Below the pieces are notes generated by a model. It made no database searches. It had not been told where the DNA came from and saw only the letters and a list, made by a program, of their open reading frames with translations. A DNA stretch of 64,000 bases from Arsukibacterium sp. (GTDB lineage Bacteria > Pseudomonadota > Gammaproteobacteria > Enterobacterales > Alteromonadaceae), in NCBI RefSeq assembly GCF_018402695.1, contig NZ_JAGYIM010000022.1, forward strand, positions 1-64,000. Direction: 5' to 3'. Shown in pieces: positions 1 to 9,355 of this stretch; positions within the stretch are counted from its first letter, which is position 1; each line of letters starts with the position of its first letter. The position numbers were made by a program, and so were the translations under genes.

Positions 1-933
1 CAGTGTTGTGCCCAGCGGGGCTGGTGCAGTTTTCACGCTTTCCGGTACACCAAACGCCGCAGGCGTCAGGCATTCGCTGCTCTGGCCTTTACCTTACTGG
101 TGTTGCTGGCAAGCTATCAGCAACCAGGCCTGATAAGTGTGGCAGTGGCGCTGGCCATTGGTATTACATTTTGCCTGTGTGCCCTTTTACTGCAAAGGTC
201 CGTTATCACCGAACCGTCCTTTAGCCGAACCCTGCAAATAGTTTTTATAGTGCATGCATTGGTGATGTTCGGGCAAGCCGCGTTAATAATGTTTAACTGG
301 CAGCAGCTCAATATGCATGGCTTACCAGAAACCTCTATTTACACCCTGCTTAGCCACATTTTGTTAACCACATTTACCGCCTTGCTATTGCCATGGCTAA
401 GCTTTTTGAAACTGGAGCGTAAACTTACCCTTAGATCGCAACGTGATGGCTTAACCCGGCTGGCGAATCGGGAGCACTTTTTTAATCAGATTGAGCGGTA
501 CTGGCAGCAACATCCATCGATCCCTGCGGTGCTAATGATGATTGATATCGATTTCTTTAAAGGCGTAAACGACACCTTTGGCCATGCGGTGGGTGACCGG
601 GCTATTGCTTTGGTAGCGAAGCTGCTGTCAAAACAACTGCGCAGCAACGATATTATTGGCAGGATAGGTGGCGAGGAATATGCGGCGTTGTTAATTGATA
701 TAGACGAGCAAACGGCGTTGAGGATCAGTGAGCGGCTCTGTCAGCAAGTCGCAGCGCAATTACAGTACATTGACGATGCCAAAGTTGAGCTGACTATCAG
801 CATTGGCATGGTCCATGTGGTTCCGGCACAGCACAAGCATACTGCTGCCTTTAAAATCGCTGATGAAGCCTTGTACGCCAGTAAACAGGCCGGTAGAAAC
901 ACCGTAACACTGGGTAAGCTTAATACAGTTTAA
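1..933 (+). CDS. Membrane-bound GGDEF diguanylate cyclase, 5'-truncated by window edge
   Basis: The frame is open from the first base, so the gene begins outside the window; a GTG at 100 is only an internal codon. The visible part has about four hydrophobic segments followed by a GGDEF domain. The domain shows DGLTRLANR at its start, a MIDIDFFKGVND metal/substrate region, and the signature as GGEEY (bases 667-681) instead of GG[DE]EF. An RxxD inhibitory-site motif (RSND) lies five residues before it. The family makes cyclic di-GMP from two GTP. An active enzyme is likely because both acidic signature positions are kept, but the Tyr is a small deviation. The sensed signal is unknown. Confidence 0.85.
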   Translation, partial: QCCAQRGWCSFHAFRYTKRRRRQAFAALAFTLLVLLASYQQPGLISVAVALAIGITFCLCALLLQRSVITEPSFSRTLQIVFIVHALVMFGQAALIMFNWQQLNMHGLPETSIYTLLSHILLTTFTALLLPWLSFLKLERKLTLRSQRDGLTRLANREHFFNQIERYWQQHPSIPAVLMMIDIDFFKGVNDTFGHAVGDRAIALVAKLLSKQLRSNDIIGRIGGEEYAALLIDIDEQTALRISERLCQQVAAQLQYIDDAKVELTISIGMVHVVPAQHKHTAAFKIADEALYASKQAGRNTVTLGKLNTV

Positions 934-1184
934 CATCTGGTATTTGATTAATCCTTCAAATTTTTGTGAGTCAGCACTCTTGCTGTGGTCATGTTTGTTC
1001 CTTCGTAAATAACAAATGTATATACATAATGAAAATCTTGAATTACATTCGGGTACAAGAATCTGCCAACTGATTGAACTTTTAAGACTGTTCTTGCTGC
1101 CACTTGTCTTAATTGTTTATCAAGAGAAAGCTGATTTTAGATATCAGCGCCGTTAAAACAGCATATATAAAAAAAGGAGTTAAA

Positions 1185-1514
1185 GTGGAAGAATTAAAAC
1201 ATTCCGGGCTTGGTATCGCGTCATTTATCACAAGTATTGCCTCTGGGATCCTGATATTTGTGCTTATTGTAATCGCTGGCATTATGGAAGTGTCTACACC
1301 TGGTGGCATTGATGAAAACTCTGCAGATGCGATAATAGTAGGCCTGTGTGTCCTTGCTTTTTTAGGGACGTCAGTAGTTGCATTTGGCTTGGGTATTGGT
1401 TCACTTGTTCAGAAAAACCGCAAAAAAATCCTTGGCATCCTTGGTACAACGTTTTCTGCACTCATAGTGTTAGGAACGGTATTTCTTATTGTTCTTGGTT
1501 TGTCAATGGAGTGA
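1185..1514 (+). CDS. Small three-helix membrane protein, DUF4190-like
   Basis: This 109-residue protein has three hydrophobic segments at about residues 8-35, 47-75 and 82-106, and a basic KNRKK loop before the last one. I chose the GTG at 1185 because AGGAG lies seven bases upstream; an upstream TTG at 1113 in the same frame has no ribosome binding site and would add an unlikely N-terminus. The pattern (a SGLGIASF start, a middle helix ending in GLGIGSL, a lysine-rich turn) recalls small DUF4190-type membrane proteins. No function can be assigned. It stands alone, with no operon partner. Confidence 0.7.
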   Translation: MEELKHSGLGIASFITSIASGILIFVLIVIAGIMEVSTPGGIDENSADAIIVGLCVLAFLGTSVVAFGLGIGSLVQKNRKKILGILGTTFSALIVLGTVFLIVLGLSME

Positions 1515-1664
1515 TGCTGCTCAAGCAACAGCCATAATGTGGCATTTGACAAGTATTGGCCATATTGATTACTTGATGGTGTTATTACTTCAAAGAAACG
1601 ATACGAACACTATTATCCATAAAATATGATAGCTGGCCTATATACCATGATAACTGCAGACTAC

Positions 1665-2507
1665 TTACCATAAACCCAGCTGTGCTTGCTGCTCGCCTGG
1701 CCAGGGCGAGAGTACTAGGTGGGGTTGCTGTAAATCGGCGGCAAACTGGCGGCACAGCTGAGGAGCGAGGGTATTGTCCGGGGTGTGGAAAAAACAGTAC
1801 GGCGTTTTCCCCTCTCGCAGCCAGTTGTTAATTTTCGCTAGCCAGGGGGTATAGAATTGCCGGTTAAGCTCCATATCATCGGTGCCGATAAAGCGCAGCA
1901 TCGGCCGGTCACTCAGGCAAATAGCATGCACCGGTAAGCGTGGCTTTTTCGCCTGGGCATCCAATAGCGCCGGGCTGCTGGCCGTTACTGAAAATAGCGC
2001 TCGGCTATCTAACACCACCCGCTCGGCACCGTGTTGCTGCAACAGGCGGTTTAAGGCCAGTTCGTGCTCAGCCTTATCAAAAAACGCCGGATGGCGTACC
2101 TCTACTGCTAATGGCACCTTACTACTTAATAGCTCAAGCACAGTGGTTAATTGCCCCAGCATGGCCGGGCCCACTGCTGCAGGTAGTTGTAAGTGAACTA
2201 AACCAATAAAAGGGTGGACCGGGGCAAAATGTTGCCACCATGCTAACAGGGCGCTGTGGTCGAGCTCCGTTAACTGATGACTAAAACGACGGGGGATTTT
2301 AAATACAAAGCGGAAATGCGCTGGCAACTGCGTGGCCCAACGCGCCAATTGGCTGTCGGACGGGTCAGCATAAAAGCTGGTATTGCCCTCCACGCTGTTA
2401 AAATACTGGCTGTAACCGGCCAGAAACTCATTGTTGCTCAGATCATCAGCAAATAAGCTGCCTTTCCAGCGGCTGTTAGCCCACATCGGACAACCAACAT
2501 ACAGCAA
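1665..2507 (-). CDS. yecE: DUF72 family protein YecE
   Basis: A DUF72 protein of about 280 residues, predicted to fold as a TIM-like barrel. Family landmarks are YVGCPMW at the start, FKIPRRFSHQ, VEVRHPAFF, and RFIGTDDM near the end. E. coli YecE has 272 residues and begins with a nearly equivalent segment, which supports the TTG at 2507 (GGAA nine bases before it, four bases after the panC stop). A TTG at 2531 would overlap panC and lacks a binding site; no ATG is available. The biochemical role of the family is not established. It is probably co-transcribed with panBC as the last gene of that run. Confidence 0.85.
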   Translation of the reverse strand: MLYVGCPMWANSRWKGSLFADDLSNNEFLAGYSQYFNSVEGNTSFYADPSDSQLARWATQLPAHFRFVFKIPRRFSHQLTELDHSALLAWWQHFAPVHPFIGLVHLQLPAAVGPAMLGQLTTVLELLSSKVPLAVEVRHPAFFDKAEHELALNRLLQQHGAERVVLDSRALFSVTASSPALLDAQAKKPRLPVHAICLSDRPMLRFIGTDDMELNRQFYTPWLAKINNWLREGKTPYCFFHTPDNTLAPQLCRQFAADLQQPHLVLSPWPGEQQAQLGLW

Positions 2508-2511
2508 AGGG

Positions 2512-3354
2512 TTACAGTTCCAGGTTATCAATCAGCCGGGTGCTGCCAAGTTTAGCTGCGGCCAGAATGACTTTTGGCTCGGTTGCGTCAACAGCGAGCG
2601 TCAGACTGTGCTGATTGCTGATATTAACGTAATCCGGCACAAAACCCGCTGCTGTAAGCTGTGTCTTGGCTTGTTGCTCCAATGCCCGGTAATTATGGTT
2701 GCCGGCGATAATGCTGGCTTTAAGTTGCTGTAATATCTGATACAGCGCAGGGGCCTTAGCCCGCTCTGCCGGCGTTAAATAACCATTGCGGGAGCTAAGT
2801 GCCAGGCCGTCATTTGCGCGCTCAGTGGCCACGCCAATAATCTCAATCGGCAAGGATAAGTCGATCACCATCTGGCGGATAATCGCCAGTTGCTGAAAGT
2901 CTTTTTTACCGAAACAGGCAATATCGGGTTGCACCAGATTAAACAGTTTGCAAACGATAGTCGACACGCCGCGAAAATGGCCAGGCCGGTTTGCCCCGCA
3001 GTGCAAGTCACCCAGTTGCGGCACTTCAACAAAGGTTTGGGCATCGAGCCCGCGCGGATACATCAGTTGCGGGGTCGGGGTAAAAACGGCATCGGCATGG
3101 TGCTGGGTTAAGCCGGCGATATCGGCATCCAGGGTACGCGGGTAATTGGCTAAATCTTCATTCTGGCCAAACTGCATTGGGTTAACGAAAATACTGACAA
3201 GAACTTTATCAGCCTGGCTTTTTGCCACGTCAACCAGCTGCAAATGACCCTGATGGAGGTTCCCCATGGTAGGCACAAACGCTATTTTTTCACCGGCGCG
3301 GCGCCAGCTGGCAATTTGCGCCCGCAGCTCTGCAATAGTACTAAGAATAATCAT
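2512..3354 (-). CDS. panC: Pantothenate synthetase
   Basis: PanC joins beta-alanine to pantoate using ATP, the last step of pantothenate (vitamin B5) synthesis in the cytoplasm. The 280-residue length is typical. The HIGH-type nucleotide motif is seen as GNLHQGH, with FVNPMQF after it, GKKDFQQL in the middle, and the KMSKS-like SSRNGYLT further on. The ATG directly follows the panB stop codon with no gap, so the two are almost certainly translated from one transcript. No panD is seen next to it, unlike the E. coli cluster. Confidence 0.97.
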   Translation of the reverse strand: MIILSTIAELRAQIASWRRAGEKIAFVPTMGNLHQGHLQLVDVAKSQADKVLVSIFVNPMQFGQNEDLANYPRTLDADIAGLTQHHADAVFTPTPQLMYPRGLDAQTFVEVPQLGDLHCGANRPGHFRGVSTIVCKLFNLVQPDIACFGKKDFQQLAIIRQMVIDLSLPIEIIGVATERANDGLALSSRNGYLTPAERAKAPALYQILQQLKASIIAGNHNYRALEQQAKTQLTAAGFVPDYVNISNQHSLTLAVDATEPKVILAAAKLGSTRLIDNLEL

Positions 3355-4149
3355 TTAGTTAAAACTATGCTCCGGGCCAGGGAACACCTGGCTTTTTACT
3401 TCACTGACATAGGCGGCAATGGCACTTCTGATCTCGCCGGTTTGCGCCAGATAGTTTTTCGAGAATTTTGGAATATAGCCGCTGCTGATGCCCAGTAGGT
3501 CATGCATAACCAGAACCTGGCCGTCAGTGACGTTGCCAGCACCAATACCAATAACCGGAATGCTCAGTGCGTCGGTAATTCGTTTTGCCAGCGGCGTTGG
3601 AATACATTCCAGTACCAGCAGCTGAGCCCCGGCATCTTGCAGTGCCTGCGCTTGCTGCAACATGGCATCGGCCGCAGTATCGGTTTTCCCCTGTACTTTG
3701 TAGCCACCAAAAATATGCACCGATTGCGGCGTTAGTCCCAGATGACCGCACACCGGTACGCCGCGTTCGGTTAGCGCTTTAACGGTTGGTAGTAAAAAAT
3801 CACCGCCTTCCAGTTTCACCATATTGGCGCCGGCCTGCATTAACGGCGTCACGCTTTGCATCGCCTGCTCGGGGGTGGCGTAGCTCATAAAAGGCAAATC
3901 GGCAATGATAAAAGCATCTGGAGCACCGGCCCGGACGCTTTTAGTATGGTAAGCAATATCGGCGACGGTAACCGGCAGCGTATCGCTGTGGCCCTGCAGC
4001 ACCATGCCCAGCGAGTCGCCAATTAACAACACATCGACGCCTTGTTCGGCAAACAATTTGGCGAAGCTGGCGTCATAGGCTGTCAGCATGCTGATTTTAT
4101 CAGCTTGCAGCTTCATTTTTTGCAGTACCGCTGTGGTGATTTTAGCCAT
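3355..4149 (-). CDS. panB: 3-methyl-2-oxobutanoate hydroxymethyltransferase
   Basis: PanB transfers a hydroxymethyl group from 5,10-methylene-tetrahydrofolate to alpha-ketoisovalerate, giving ketopantoate. From the ATG at 4149 the protein has 264 residues, the same as E. coli PanB, and the N-terminus aligns (LQKMK). An in-frame upstream start at 4194 would add residues absent from the family. Motifs include [33 protein letters not shown] and [12 protein letters not shown]. It lies between folK and panC; the folate-linked folK gene upstream fits the folate cofactor need. Confidence 0.96.
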   Translation of the reverse strand: MAKITTAVLQKMKLQADKISMLTAYDASFAKLFAEQGVDVLLIGDSLGMVLQGHSDTLPVTVADIAYHTKSVRAGAPDAFIIADLPFMSYATPEQAMQSVTPLMQAGANMVKLEGGDFLLPTVKALTERGVPVCGHLGLTPQSVHIFGGYKVQGKTDTAADAMLQQAQALQDAGAQLLVLECIPTPLAKRITDALSIPVIGIGAGNVTDGQVLVMHDLLGISSGYIPKFSKNYLAQTGEIRSAIAAYVSEVKSQVFPGPEHSFN

Positions 4150-4212
4150 AGGTTGTGATCCGACCATTAATTCCGGGTGCGCAAGATCGCACAAAGTTCC
4201 GCCAGCTGCAAG

Positions 4213-4740
4213 TTACCAGCTGCACGTTTCGCTAAGTTTCTGCAGGCCATTTAATGGCACTTTGCTTAGCAATGCCTGCAGCGGTGTGCCACAAGGCAGG
4301 GTTAACTGTGGTGCAATTTCAGCCAGCGGATACAGCACAAACTCGCGCTCTGCCAAACCGTAATGTGGCACCGTTAAGCGCTCTGAGGCAATAGTGTGGC
4401 TGGCATACAGCAAAATATCCAGATCTAACGAGCGCGGCCCCCAGCGCTCGGCTTTGCGCTGCCGACCTTGTTGCTGTTCTATTTGCTGCAAGGCATCCAG
4501 CAGTGCCAATGGCGTAAGCCCGGTGCTGATTTTGGCCACCGCATTAACGTAGTCGGGCTGGTCTTGCGGGCCCATTGGTTTGGAACCATACAGGCTTGAT
4601 ACTACCAGCAGCTTGCTTTGCGGCAGCTGGCGTAGCGCCGCTACCGCGTTCTGTATTTGCGCGACCGGGTTGGCTAAATTAGCACCTAAACCCAGAAAAA
4701 CCTCATGCTCAGCAGGCCGTTCGAGTTGCTGCTCAGGCAT
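4213..4740 (-). CDS. folK: 2-amino-4-hydroxy-6-hydroxymethyldihydropteridine pyrophosphokinase
   Basis: FolK (HPPK) transfers pyrophosphate from ATP to 6-hydroxymethyl-dihydropterin in folate synthesis. The domain starts at FLGLGANL and carries the family signature RWGPRSLDLDILL and GPQDQPDYVNAV. The ATG at 4740 overlaps the pcnB stop by eight bases; an in-frame ATG at 4797 would lengthen the overlap to 65 bases, and neither has a clear ribosome binding site. Position and overlap suggest translational coupling to pcnB, as in the E. coli dksA-gluQ-pcnB-folK-panBC cluster. Confidence 0.93.
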   Translation of the reverse strand: MPEQQLERPAEHEVFLGLGANLANPVAQIQNAVAALRQLPQSKLLVVSSLYGSKPMGPQDQPDYVNAVAKISTGLTPLALLDALQQIEQQQGRQRKAERWGPRSLDLDILLYASHTIASERLTVPHYGLAEREFVLYPLAEIAPQLTLPCGTPLQALLSKVPLNGLQKLSETCSW

Positions 4741-6205
4741 CGGGTGTGCTGCTGCGCCTACGCTTGTAATTATTCCGGCGGCGCTTTGGTCTGTCATGCG
4801 CTTCGCGGCCCAGGCTGTTTATCAGCTCCAGTTTTTCAGCATCATCTGCAAATTGAAATTGCTGCCACCAGCTGGCCAGTTCAGTCAGGCTGCCGCCTTC
4901 GGCTTCGGCGCGCAGTTGCAGAAAATCAAAGGCGCCGCGAAATTTATTTTGCTCAAGCATTTTAAAAGCCCGGCGGCCACCGCGTTTGGTTAGCCGGTAC
5001 TGCAGTGCCCAGATATCGCGCATGGTTAAGCTAAAGCGTTTTGGGATGGCGATAGTGCGTTGGATATCATCCAGCACTTCAGTCATCGCAATATTCAGGG
5101 CGTCAATTTCATTTAAGCCGCTCTCAATCAGCAGAGTCTGGCTACGCAGTTCTACCGGATACCACAGCATGGCAGCAAAAATAAAGGCCGGGGTAACCGG
5201 TTTATCAACTGCAACCCGTTGATCAGTATCCTGCAGAGCGCGGGTTACCAGGCTGAAGGCTTTACCTTCAGGTTCCTGTTTTAATATTTTGTCCAGCTGC
5301 GGCATCAGCTGTTTTAATATCCGGGTATCGCGCAGCAACATAAAATTGTCGAATGCTTTACCGGCCAGCAGCATTTTTACCAGCTCATCAAATAAACGCG
5401 GCGGTGGAATGTTTTTTAACAGCACGGCTAATTGACTGATAGGTGCTAACGCGTCAGGTGCAATCTCCATATTGAGCTTGGTGGCGAAGCGGATGGCTCT
5501 GAGCATCCGCACTGGATCTTCCCGGTAGCGCACGTCCGGGTCACCAATCAGCTCAATCCGCCGTGCCGTAATGTCACGCATGCCGTTAGCAAAATCGTAG
5601 ATAGCGAAGTCTTTTACCGAATAGTACAGCGCATTTATAGTGAAATCGCGCCGCTCAGCGTCTTCCTCAATAGTGCCATAGACGTTGTCACGCAAAATCT
5701 GGCCGTGATCACTTAAACTGGCGGTTTTCAGCTTGGGAGCCGTGTTTTCTTCATCATCAGCGCCGCTGTGATGACCACGAAAGGTAGCAACTTCAATTAT
5801 CTCCCGGCCAAACACCACATGGGCCAGCCGAAAACGACGACCAATTAAGCGGCAGTTACGGAATACCTGTTTAACTTGCTCCGGATGGGCATTGGTTACC
5901 ACGTCAAAGTCTTTGGGTTTTAAGCCCAGTAATAAATCGCGAATACAGCCACCGACCAGATAGGCTTCAAAGCCAGCGTCTTTCAGACGATACAATACTT
6001 TTAAAGCACTGGGACTGATATCGCGCCGGGAAACACTGTGCTCACCCCGGCTGATAACCTGCATCGGTGGTAATATTGAACTGGCTGACGCCCGGGCAAT
6101 AGGCGCTGCGGCTGCGGCCGATCTGGCAGCAACAGGCTGTTGTTGGTTGTCGCCCTGAGGCTTACCGCTTAACGTTCTGCGGCAGAAATCTAACACGCGC
6201 GAAAT
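4733..6205 (-). CDS. pcnB: Poly(A) polymerase I, non-canonical start codon
   Basis: PcnB adds poly(A) tails to RNA 3' ends, marking RNA for decay. The nucleotidyltransferase motif GGCIRDLLLG with DFDVVT is present, followed by the RFRLAHV and RDFTINALYYS segments and a basic C-terminal tail (RRRNNYKRRR). The start is unusual. AGGAG at 6216-6220 is followed by ATA (6208-6206) and ATT (6205-6203) in frame, and the next residues (SRVLDFCRRTL) align with the N-terminus of E. coli PcnB, which is known to start at AUU. A GTG at 6226 lies upstream of that binding site and a GTG at 6196 is too far downstream. I favour AUU or AUA; the coordinate given is the AUU. Confidence 0.93.
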   Translation of the reverse strand: MSRVLDFCRRTLSGKPQGDNQQQPVAARSAAAAAPIARASASSILPPMQVISRGEHSVSRRDISPSALKVLYRLKDAGFEAYLVGGCIRDLLLGLKPKDFDVVTNAHPEQVKQVFRNCRLIGRRFRLAHVVFGREIIEVATFRGHHSGADDEENTAPKLKTASLSDHGQILRDNVYGTIEEDAERRDFTINALYYSVKDFAIYDFANGMRDITARRIELIGDPDVRYREDPVRMLRAIRFATKLNMEIAPDALAPISQLAVLLKNIPPPRLFDELVKMLLAGKAFDNFMLLRDTRILKQLMPQLDKILKQEPEGKAFSLVTRALQDTDQRVAVDKPVTPAFIFAAMLWYPVELRSQTLLIESGLNEIDALNIAMTEVLDDIQRTIAIPKRFSLTMRDIWALQYRLTKRGGRRAFKMLEQNKFRGAFDFLQLRAEAEGGSLTELASWWQQFQFADDAEKLELINSLGREAHDRPKRRRNNYKRRRSSTPDA

Positions 6206-6215
6206 TATGATATCT

Positions 6216-6220
6216 CTCCT
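6216..6220 (-). promoter_or_regulatory. Ribosome binding site deciding the pcnB start
   Basis: On the minus strand AGGAG lies seven bases before an ATA and ten before an ATT codon in the pcnB frame. No ATG, GTG or TTG lies at a usable distance, so this site supports initiation at an IF3-discriminated codon. Confidence 0.65.
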
Positions 6221-6318
6221 GAGCACTTGCCAGTTTGATTAGTGGCATTGGCATCTGACTTAAAAAAACGGCTAATAATACCGCAGCACACAACAAAAAA
6301 GAATTAATCTGGCTAAAA

Positions 6319-7239
6319 TCAGCCAAAATCGGGGGTTATTACTTCCCGTGCCGCCGGAATATCAGCAGGACGCCAGTTGGCAAGGGCAAAAGTTAACTGT
6401 TCTGGGGCCTGGGCTTGTTGTAGCTCATCTGGCAACACCAGCCCTAATATTGCCAGCGCCCGGGCCAGAGTATAACTGGCTGGCCAGTGACTTAAAGCGG
6501 TAGCATGGTTTTGTTTACTTAGTTTATGGCCAGGTGTGGTAACCGCTAACGGCAAATGGCCATAAAGCGGTGGCGAGGTCCCAAGTAACTTAAACAGATG
6601 CTGTTGCCGGGGGGTCATACTGAGTAAGTCGGCACCGCGGATCACTTCCGTAACCCCCTGGTCCCAATCGTCCACTACCACTGCCAACTGGTATGAAAAT
6701 AAGCCATCCCGGCGTAATAGTATGTAATCTTCCTGCGCCAGTGCCGGCTCGATCTGCTGCGGGCCGAGCAAAGTGTCGTTAAACTGACAGGCGACGCCAG
6801 CTGCCTGCAAGCGCCAGCTCAATGGTGTCGGGTTGTTTTCTTGCTGATGCAGTTTCAGGGTCGCACAGGTGCCCTGATACAGCCCGCCGCCGGCATTAAC
6901 TTGCTTACGGCTGCACTGACAGCCATACACCAGGCCTTGTTGCTGCAGCTGGTTAAATATTTCGCGGTAGCGCTCAGTACGCTGACTTTGATAGATAACC
7001 TGCTCATCCCACAACAGGCCATACTGCTCCAGCGCGAACATAATGCTGCTGTCTGCACCCGGGCTGACTCTGGGTGTGTCGATATCTTCTATACGCAGCA
7101 GCCATTTGCCACCTTGCTGTTTGCTGTACAGATAACTGCCGACAGCAGCCAGCAATGAGCCAAAATGCAGTGGTCCGGAGGGAGAGGGGGCAAATCTGCC
7201 AACAGCGATGGCTGTTGGCTTACTTTTGCTATCTAACAT
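6319..7239 (-). CDS. gluQRS: Glutamyl-Q tRNA(Asp) synthetase
   Basis: GluQRS activates glutamate and attaches it to the queuosine base in the anticodon of tRNA(Asp); it resembles the catalytic half of GluRS without an anticodon-binding domain. The 306 residues match the short family. The HIGH motif reads HFGS in FAPSPSGPLHFGS, the zinc site is CQC with YQGTC, and the KMSKS equivalent is KLSKQ. The ATG at 7239 is preferred to a GTG at 7245. It starts about 17 bases after dksA, with which it is normally co-transcribed. Confidence 0.95.
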   Translation of the reverse strand: MLDSKSKPTAIAVGRFAPSPSGPLHFGSLLAAVGSYLYSKQQGGKWLLRIEDIDTPRVSPGADSSIMFALEQYGLLWDEQVIYQSQRTERYREIFNQLQQQGLVYGCQCSRKQVNAGGGLYQGTCATLKLHQQENNPTPLSWRLQAAGVACQFNDTLLGPQQIEPALAQEDYILLRRDGLFSYQLAVVVDDWDQGVTEVIRGADLLSMTPRQQHLFKLLGTSPPLYGHLPLAVTTPGHKLSKQNHATALSHWPASYTLARALAILGLVLPDELQQAQAPEQLTFALANWRPADIPAAREVITPDFG

Positions 7240-7256
7240 TGTCACAGTGGCTGCAA

Positions 7257-7706
7257 TTAGCCGCCTAGCTGCTTTTCTTTTATCTCGGCCAGGGTTTTAC
7301 AATCGATACATTGATCAGCTGTTGGCCTTGCTTCCAGACGCTTTATACCAATTTCAATCCCGCAGGTATCACAAAAACCGAAATCGTCGTTTTCGATTTT
7401 TTGTAAGGTTTTTTCAATTTTCTTTAATAGCTTCCGCTCGCGATCGCGGGCGCGTAATTCCAGGCTGAACTCTTCTTCCTGAGCGGCACGGTCTACCGGA
7501 TCAGGGAAATTGGCTGCTTCATCGGCCATGTGGGTCTTGGTGCGGTCAACTTCTTCGCGCAGTTGTTGGCGCCAGGCGTCAAGAATTTTGCGAAAATGTT
7601 CGAGCTGCTTCGGGTTCATGTACTCTTCCCCGACCGCTTCCTGATAAGGTGTTACACCAGCCAGTGCCAGTAACCCTAATGTCTTAACATTCTTGCCTTC
7701 TGGCAT
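7257..7706 (-). CDS. dksA: RNA polymerase-binding transcription factor DksA
   Basis: DksA enters the RNA polymerase secondary channel and, with ppGpp, represses stable-RNA promoters and activates amino-acid promoters. The protein has 149 residues (E. coli 151). The coiled-coil part carries the tip motif [12 protein letters not shown], and the C4 zinc finger is seen as CDTC and CIDC. The ATG at 7706 has AGGAG six bases upstream; upstream in-frame codons in the longer frame are not supported. relA, which makes its partner ppGpp, lies at the other end of the window. Confidence 0.98.
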   Translation of the reverse strand: MPEGKNVKTLGLLALAGVTPYQEAVGEEYMNPKQLEHFRKILDAWRQQLREEVDRTKTHMADEAANFPDPVDRAAQEEEFSLELRARDRERKLLKKIEKTLQKIENDDFGFCDTCGIEIGIKRLEARPTADQCIDCKTLAEIKEKQLGG

Positions 7707-8019
7707 GATCATCTCCTGTACAATACTGCCAAGCAAAAAAAAGTGGCGGCTATAGATAGCAGAATATTGCCACTACCGCAATCACTAATAAAAAAGCCGG
7801 CGAAGTATACAGATTGTGGCTGGAGCCGTCACCTGTTTTAACCCCGGCAGCCTTATTGGCTAAAATGTGGCATAGTTTTGTCACTGATAACCGCGCCAAT
7901 AGTGCATTGCAACGCCATTTTAATGCTTTGCGCTCGTTGTCTGCTGCGCGGCTATGTTACACTTTGGCCCATAAAAGTTAGCCATTACTGCTGATAAGCT
8001 CGATTAAATGGGGATTACT
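7707..8019. other. Divergent intergenic region dksA / pepB
   Basis: These 313 bases separate divergent dksA and pepB and must hold both promoters. I could not fix a convincing -35/-10 pair by eye for either gene. No small reading frame with a ribosome binding site was seen. Confidence 0.5.
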
Positions 8020-9348
8020 ATGTCTGATTCAAGCTCTAATTCAACACCAGAAATATTACAAATCAGTATTGCTGCAGACAAAGCTGCGCAAAAATGGGGT
8101 AATAATGCGTTATTAAGCCCTACTGCAGATGGTTATCAAATTCATTTGCCGGAGAATGACCCGCTGCGTGGCATGCAGAGAGCCGGTCGTAGTCTGGACA
8201 ATCTCGGTATTTCACAACTGCAATTAAGCGGTACGGGTTGGAGTAAAGACCTGCAATGGGCGTTTTATCAGGGTTTCTGCAATGCCAGAAAACACGATGG
8301 AGTGGTTTTCAACAACCAACTGGGCGACGCAGAGCAGCTGCAACAACTAGCGCAGTGTTTTAGTTTTGCCAAGAAAATGATCAATGATACCCCTGAAATG
8401 TTATCGCCGGTCGCATTAGCAGAGCAGGCTGAAGCCTTTATCCGCACTGTTGCCCCGGCAGGTAGCGTAAGCAGTGAACTGATTAGCGGCGCAGATCTGG
8501 CCGAAGCAGGCTGGCATGGTATTTACCAGGTAGGCCGGGGCAGTACCCGCCCACCAGCGTTACTGGTGCTGGATTTTAACCCCGCTAAAACGGAAGACGC
8601 ACCGGTTGCTGCCGCTCTGGTTGGTAAAGGCATTACCTTCGACAGTGGCGGTTACTCAATTAAACCAACGGAAGGTATGGCGACCATGAAATGCGATATG
8701 GGTGGTGCTGCTACCGTAACCGCGGCGCTGGCGCTGGCAATAATGCAGGGTCTTAAGCAGCGGGTAAAACTGATTTTATGTTGTGCAGAAAATCTGATCA
8801 GTGGTCATGCATACAAACTGGGCGATATTATAACCTATAAAAACGGCACTACCGTTGAAATTGTCAACACCGATGCTGAGGGCCGTTTAGTGCTGGCCGA
8901 TGGCCTGATGTGTGCCGCGGAAAGTAAAGCGCCGCTAATTATTGATGCCGCTACCCTGACCGGCGCAGCCATGATAGCAGTCGGGGGGGAATATAATGCC
9001 CTGTTTGCGCTGGACCAGCCTCTGGCAGCCCGGACGCTGCAATACGCTGCCAATGAGCAGGAAGCGACCTGGCAGTTACCGCTGGAAAAATGGCATCAGC
9101 AACAATGTCCTTCGCCCTATGCCGATACGGCTAACAGCCGGCCGGTAAAAGGCGGTGGGGCGGGTGGAGCCAGCAATGCTGCCGGTTTTTTAAGCCGGTT
9201 TGTGCCAGCTGATGGCAAGGGCTGGCTGCATTTTGATTTAGCAGCAGCCTTTAATAACTCGGCCAATGGTTATTGGGCAGCTGGCGCTACCGGCCATGGC
9301 ATTCGTACTATTGCCACTACCTTACTGACTGAAACGACGGCTAAGTAA
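8020..9348 (+). CDS. pepB: M17 leucyl aminopeptidase, PepB type
   Basis: A cytosolic two-metal aminopeptidase of family M17 that removes N-terminal residues from peptides. The 442-residue protein carries the metal and catalytic segments GKGITFDSGGYSIKP, KCDMGGAATV and NTDAEGRLVLADGL. Length and an N-terminal domain shorter than PepA fit the PepB branch (E. coli 427 residues). The ATG at 8020 is preferred over one at 8008 because GGGGA lies five bases before it. hrpB follows eight bases after the stop, suggesting co-transcription. Confidence 0.92.
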   Translation: MSDSSSNSTPEILQISIAADKAAQKWGNNALLSPTADGYQIHLPENDPLRGMQRAGRSLDNLGISQLQLSGTGWSKDLQWAFYQGFCNARKHDGVVFNNQLGDAEQLQQLAQCFSFAKKMINDTPEMLSPVALAEQAEAFIRTVAPAGSVSSELISGADLAEAGWHGIYQVGRGSTRPPALLVLDFNPAKTEDAPVAAALVGKGITFDSGGYSIKPTEGMATMKCDMGGAATVTAALALAIMQGLKQRVKLILCCAENLISGHAYKLGDIITYKNGTTVEIVNTDAEGRLVLADGLMCAAESKAPLIIDAATLTGAAMIAVGGEYNALFALDQPLAARTLQYAANEQEATWQLPLEKWHQQQCPSPYADTANSRPVKGGGAGGASNAAGFLSRFVPADGKGWLHFDLAAAFNNSANGYWAAGATGHGIRTIATTLLTETTAK

Positions 9349-9355
9349 TACTGCA

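Noticed and set aside
1113-1184. Upstream TTG extension of the small membrane protein
   Set aside because: No binding site; GTG at 1185 has AGGAG at seven bases.
8835-9053. Reverse-strand frames opposite pepB and other long genes
   Set aside because: They shadow strongly conserved genes and have no binding sites or family features.
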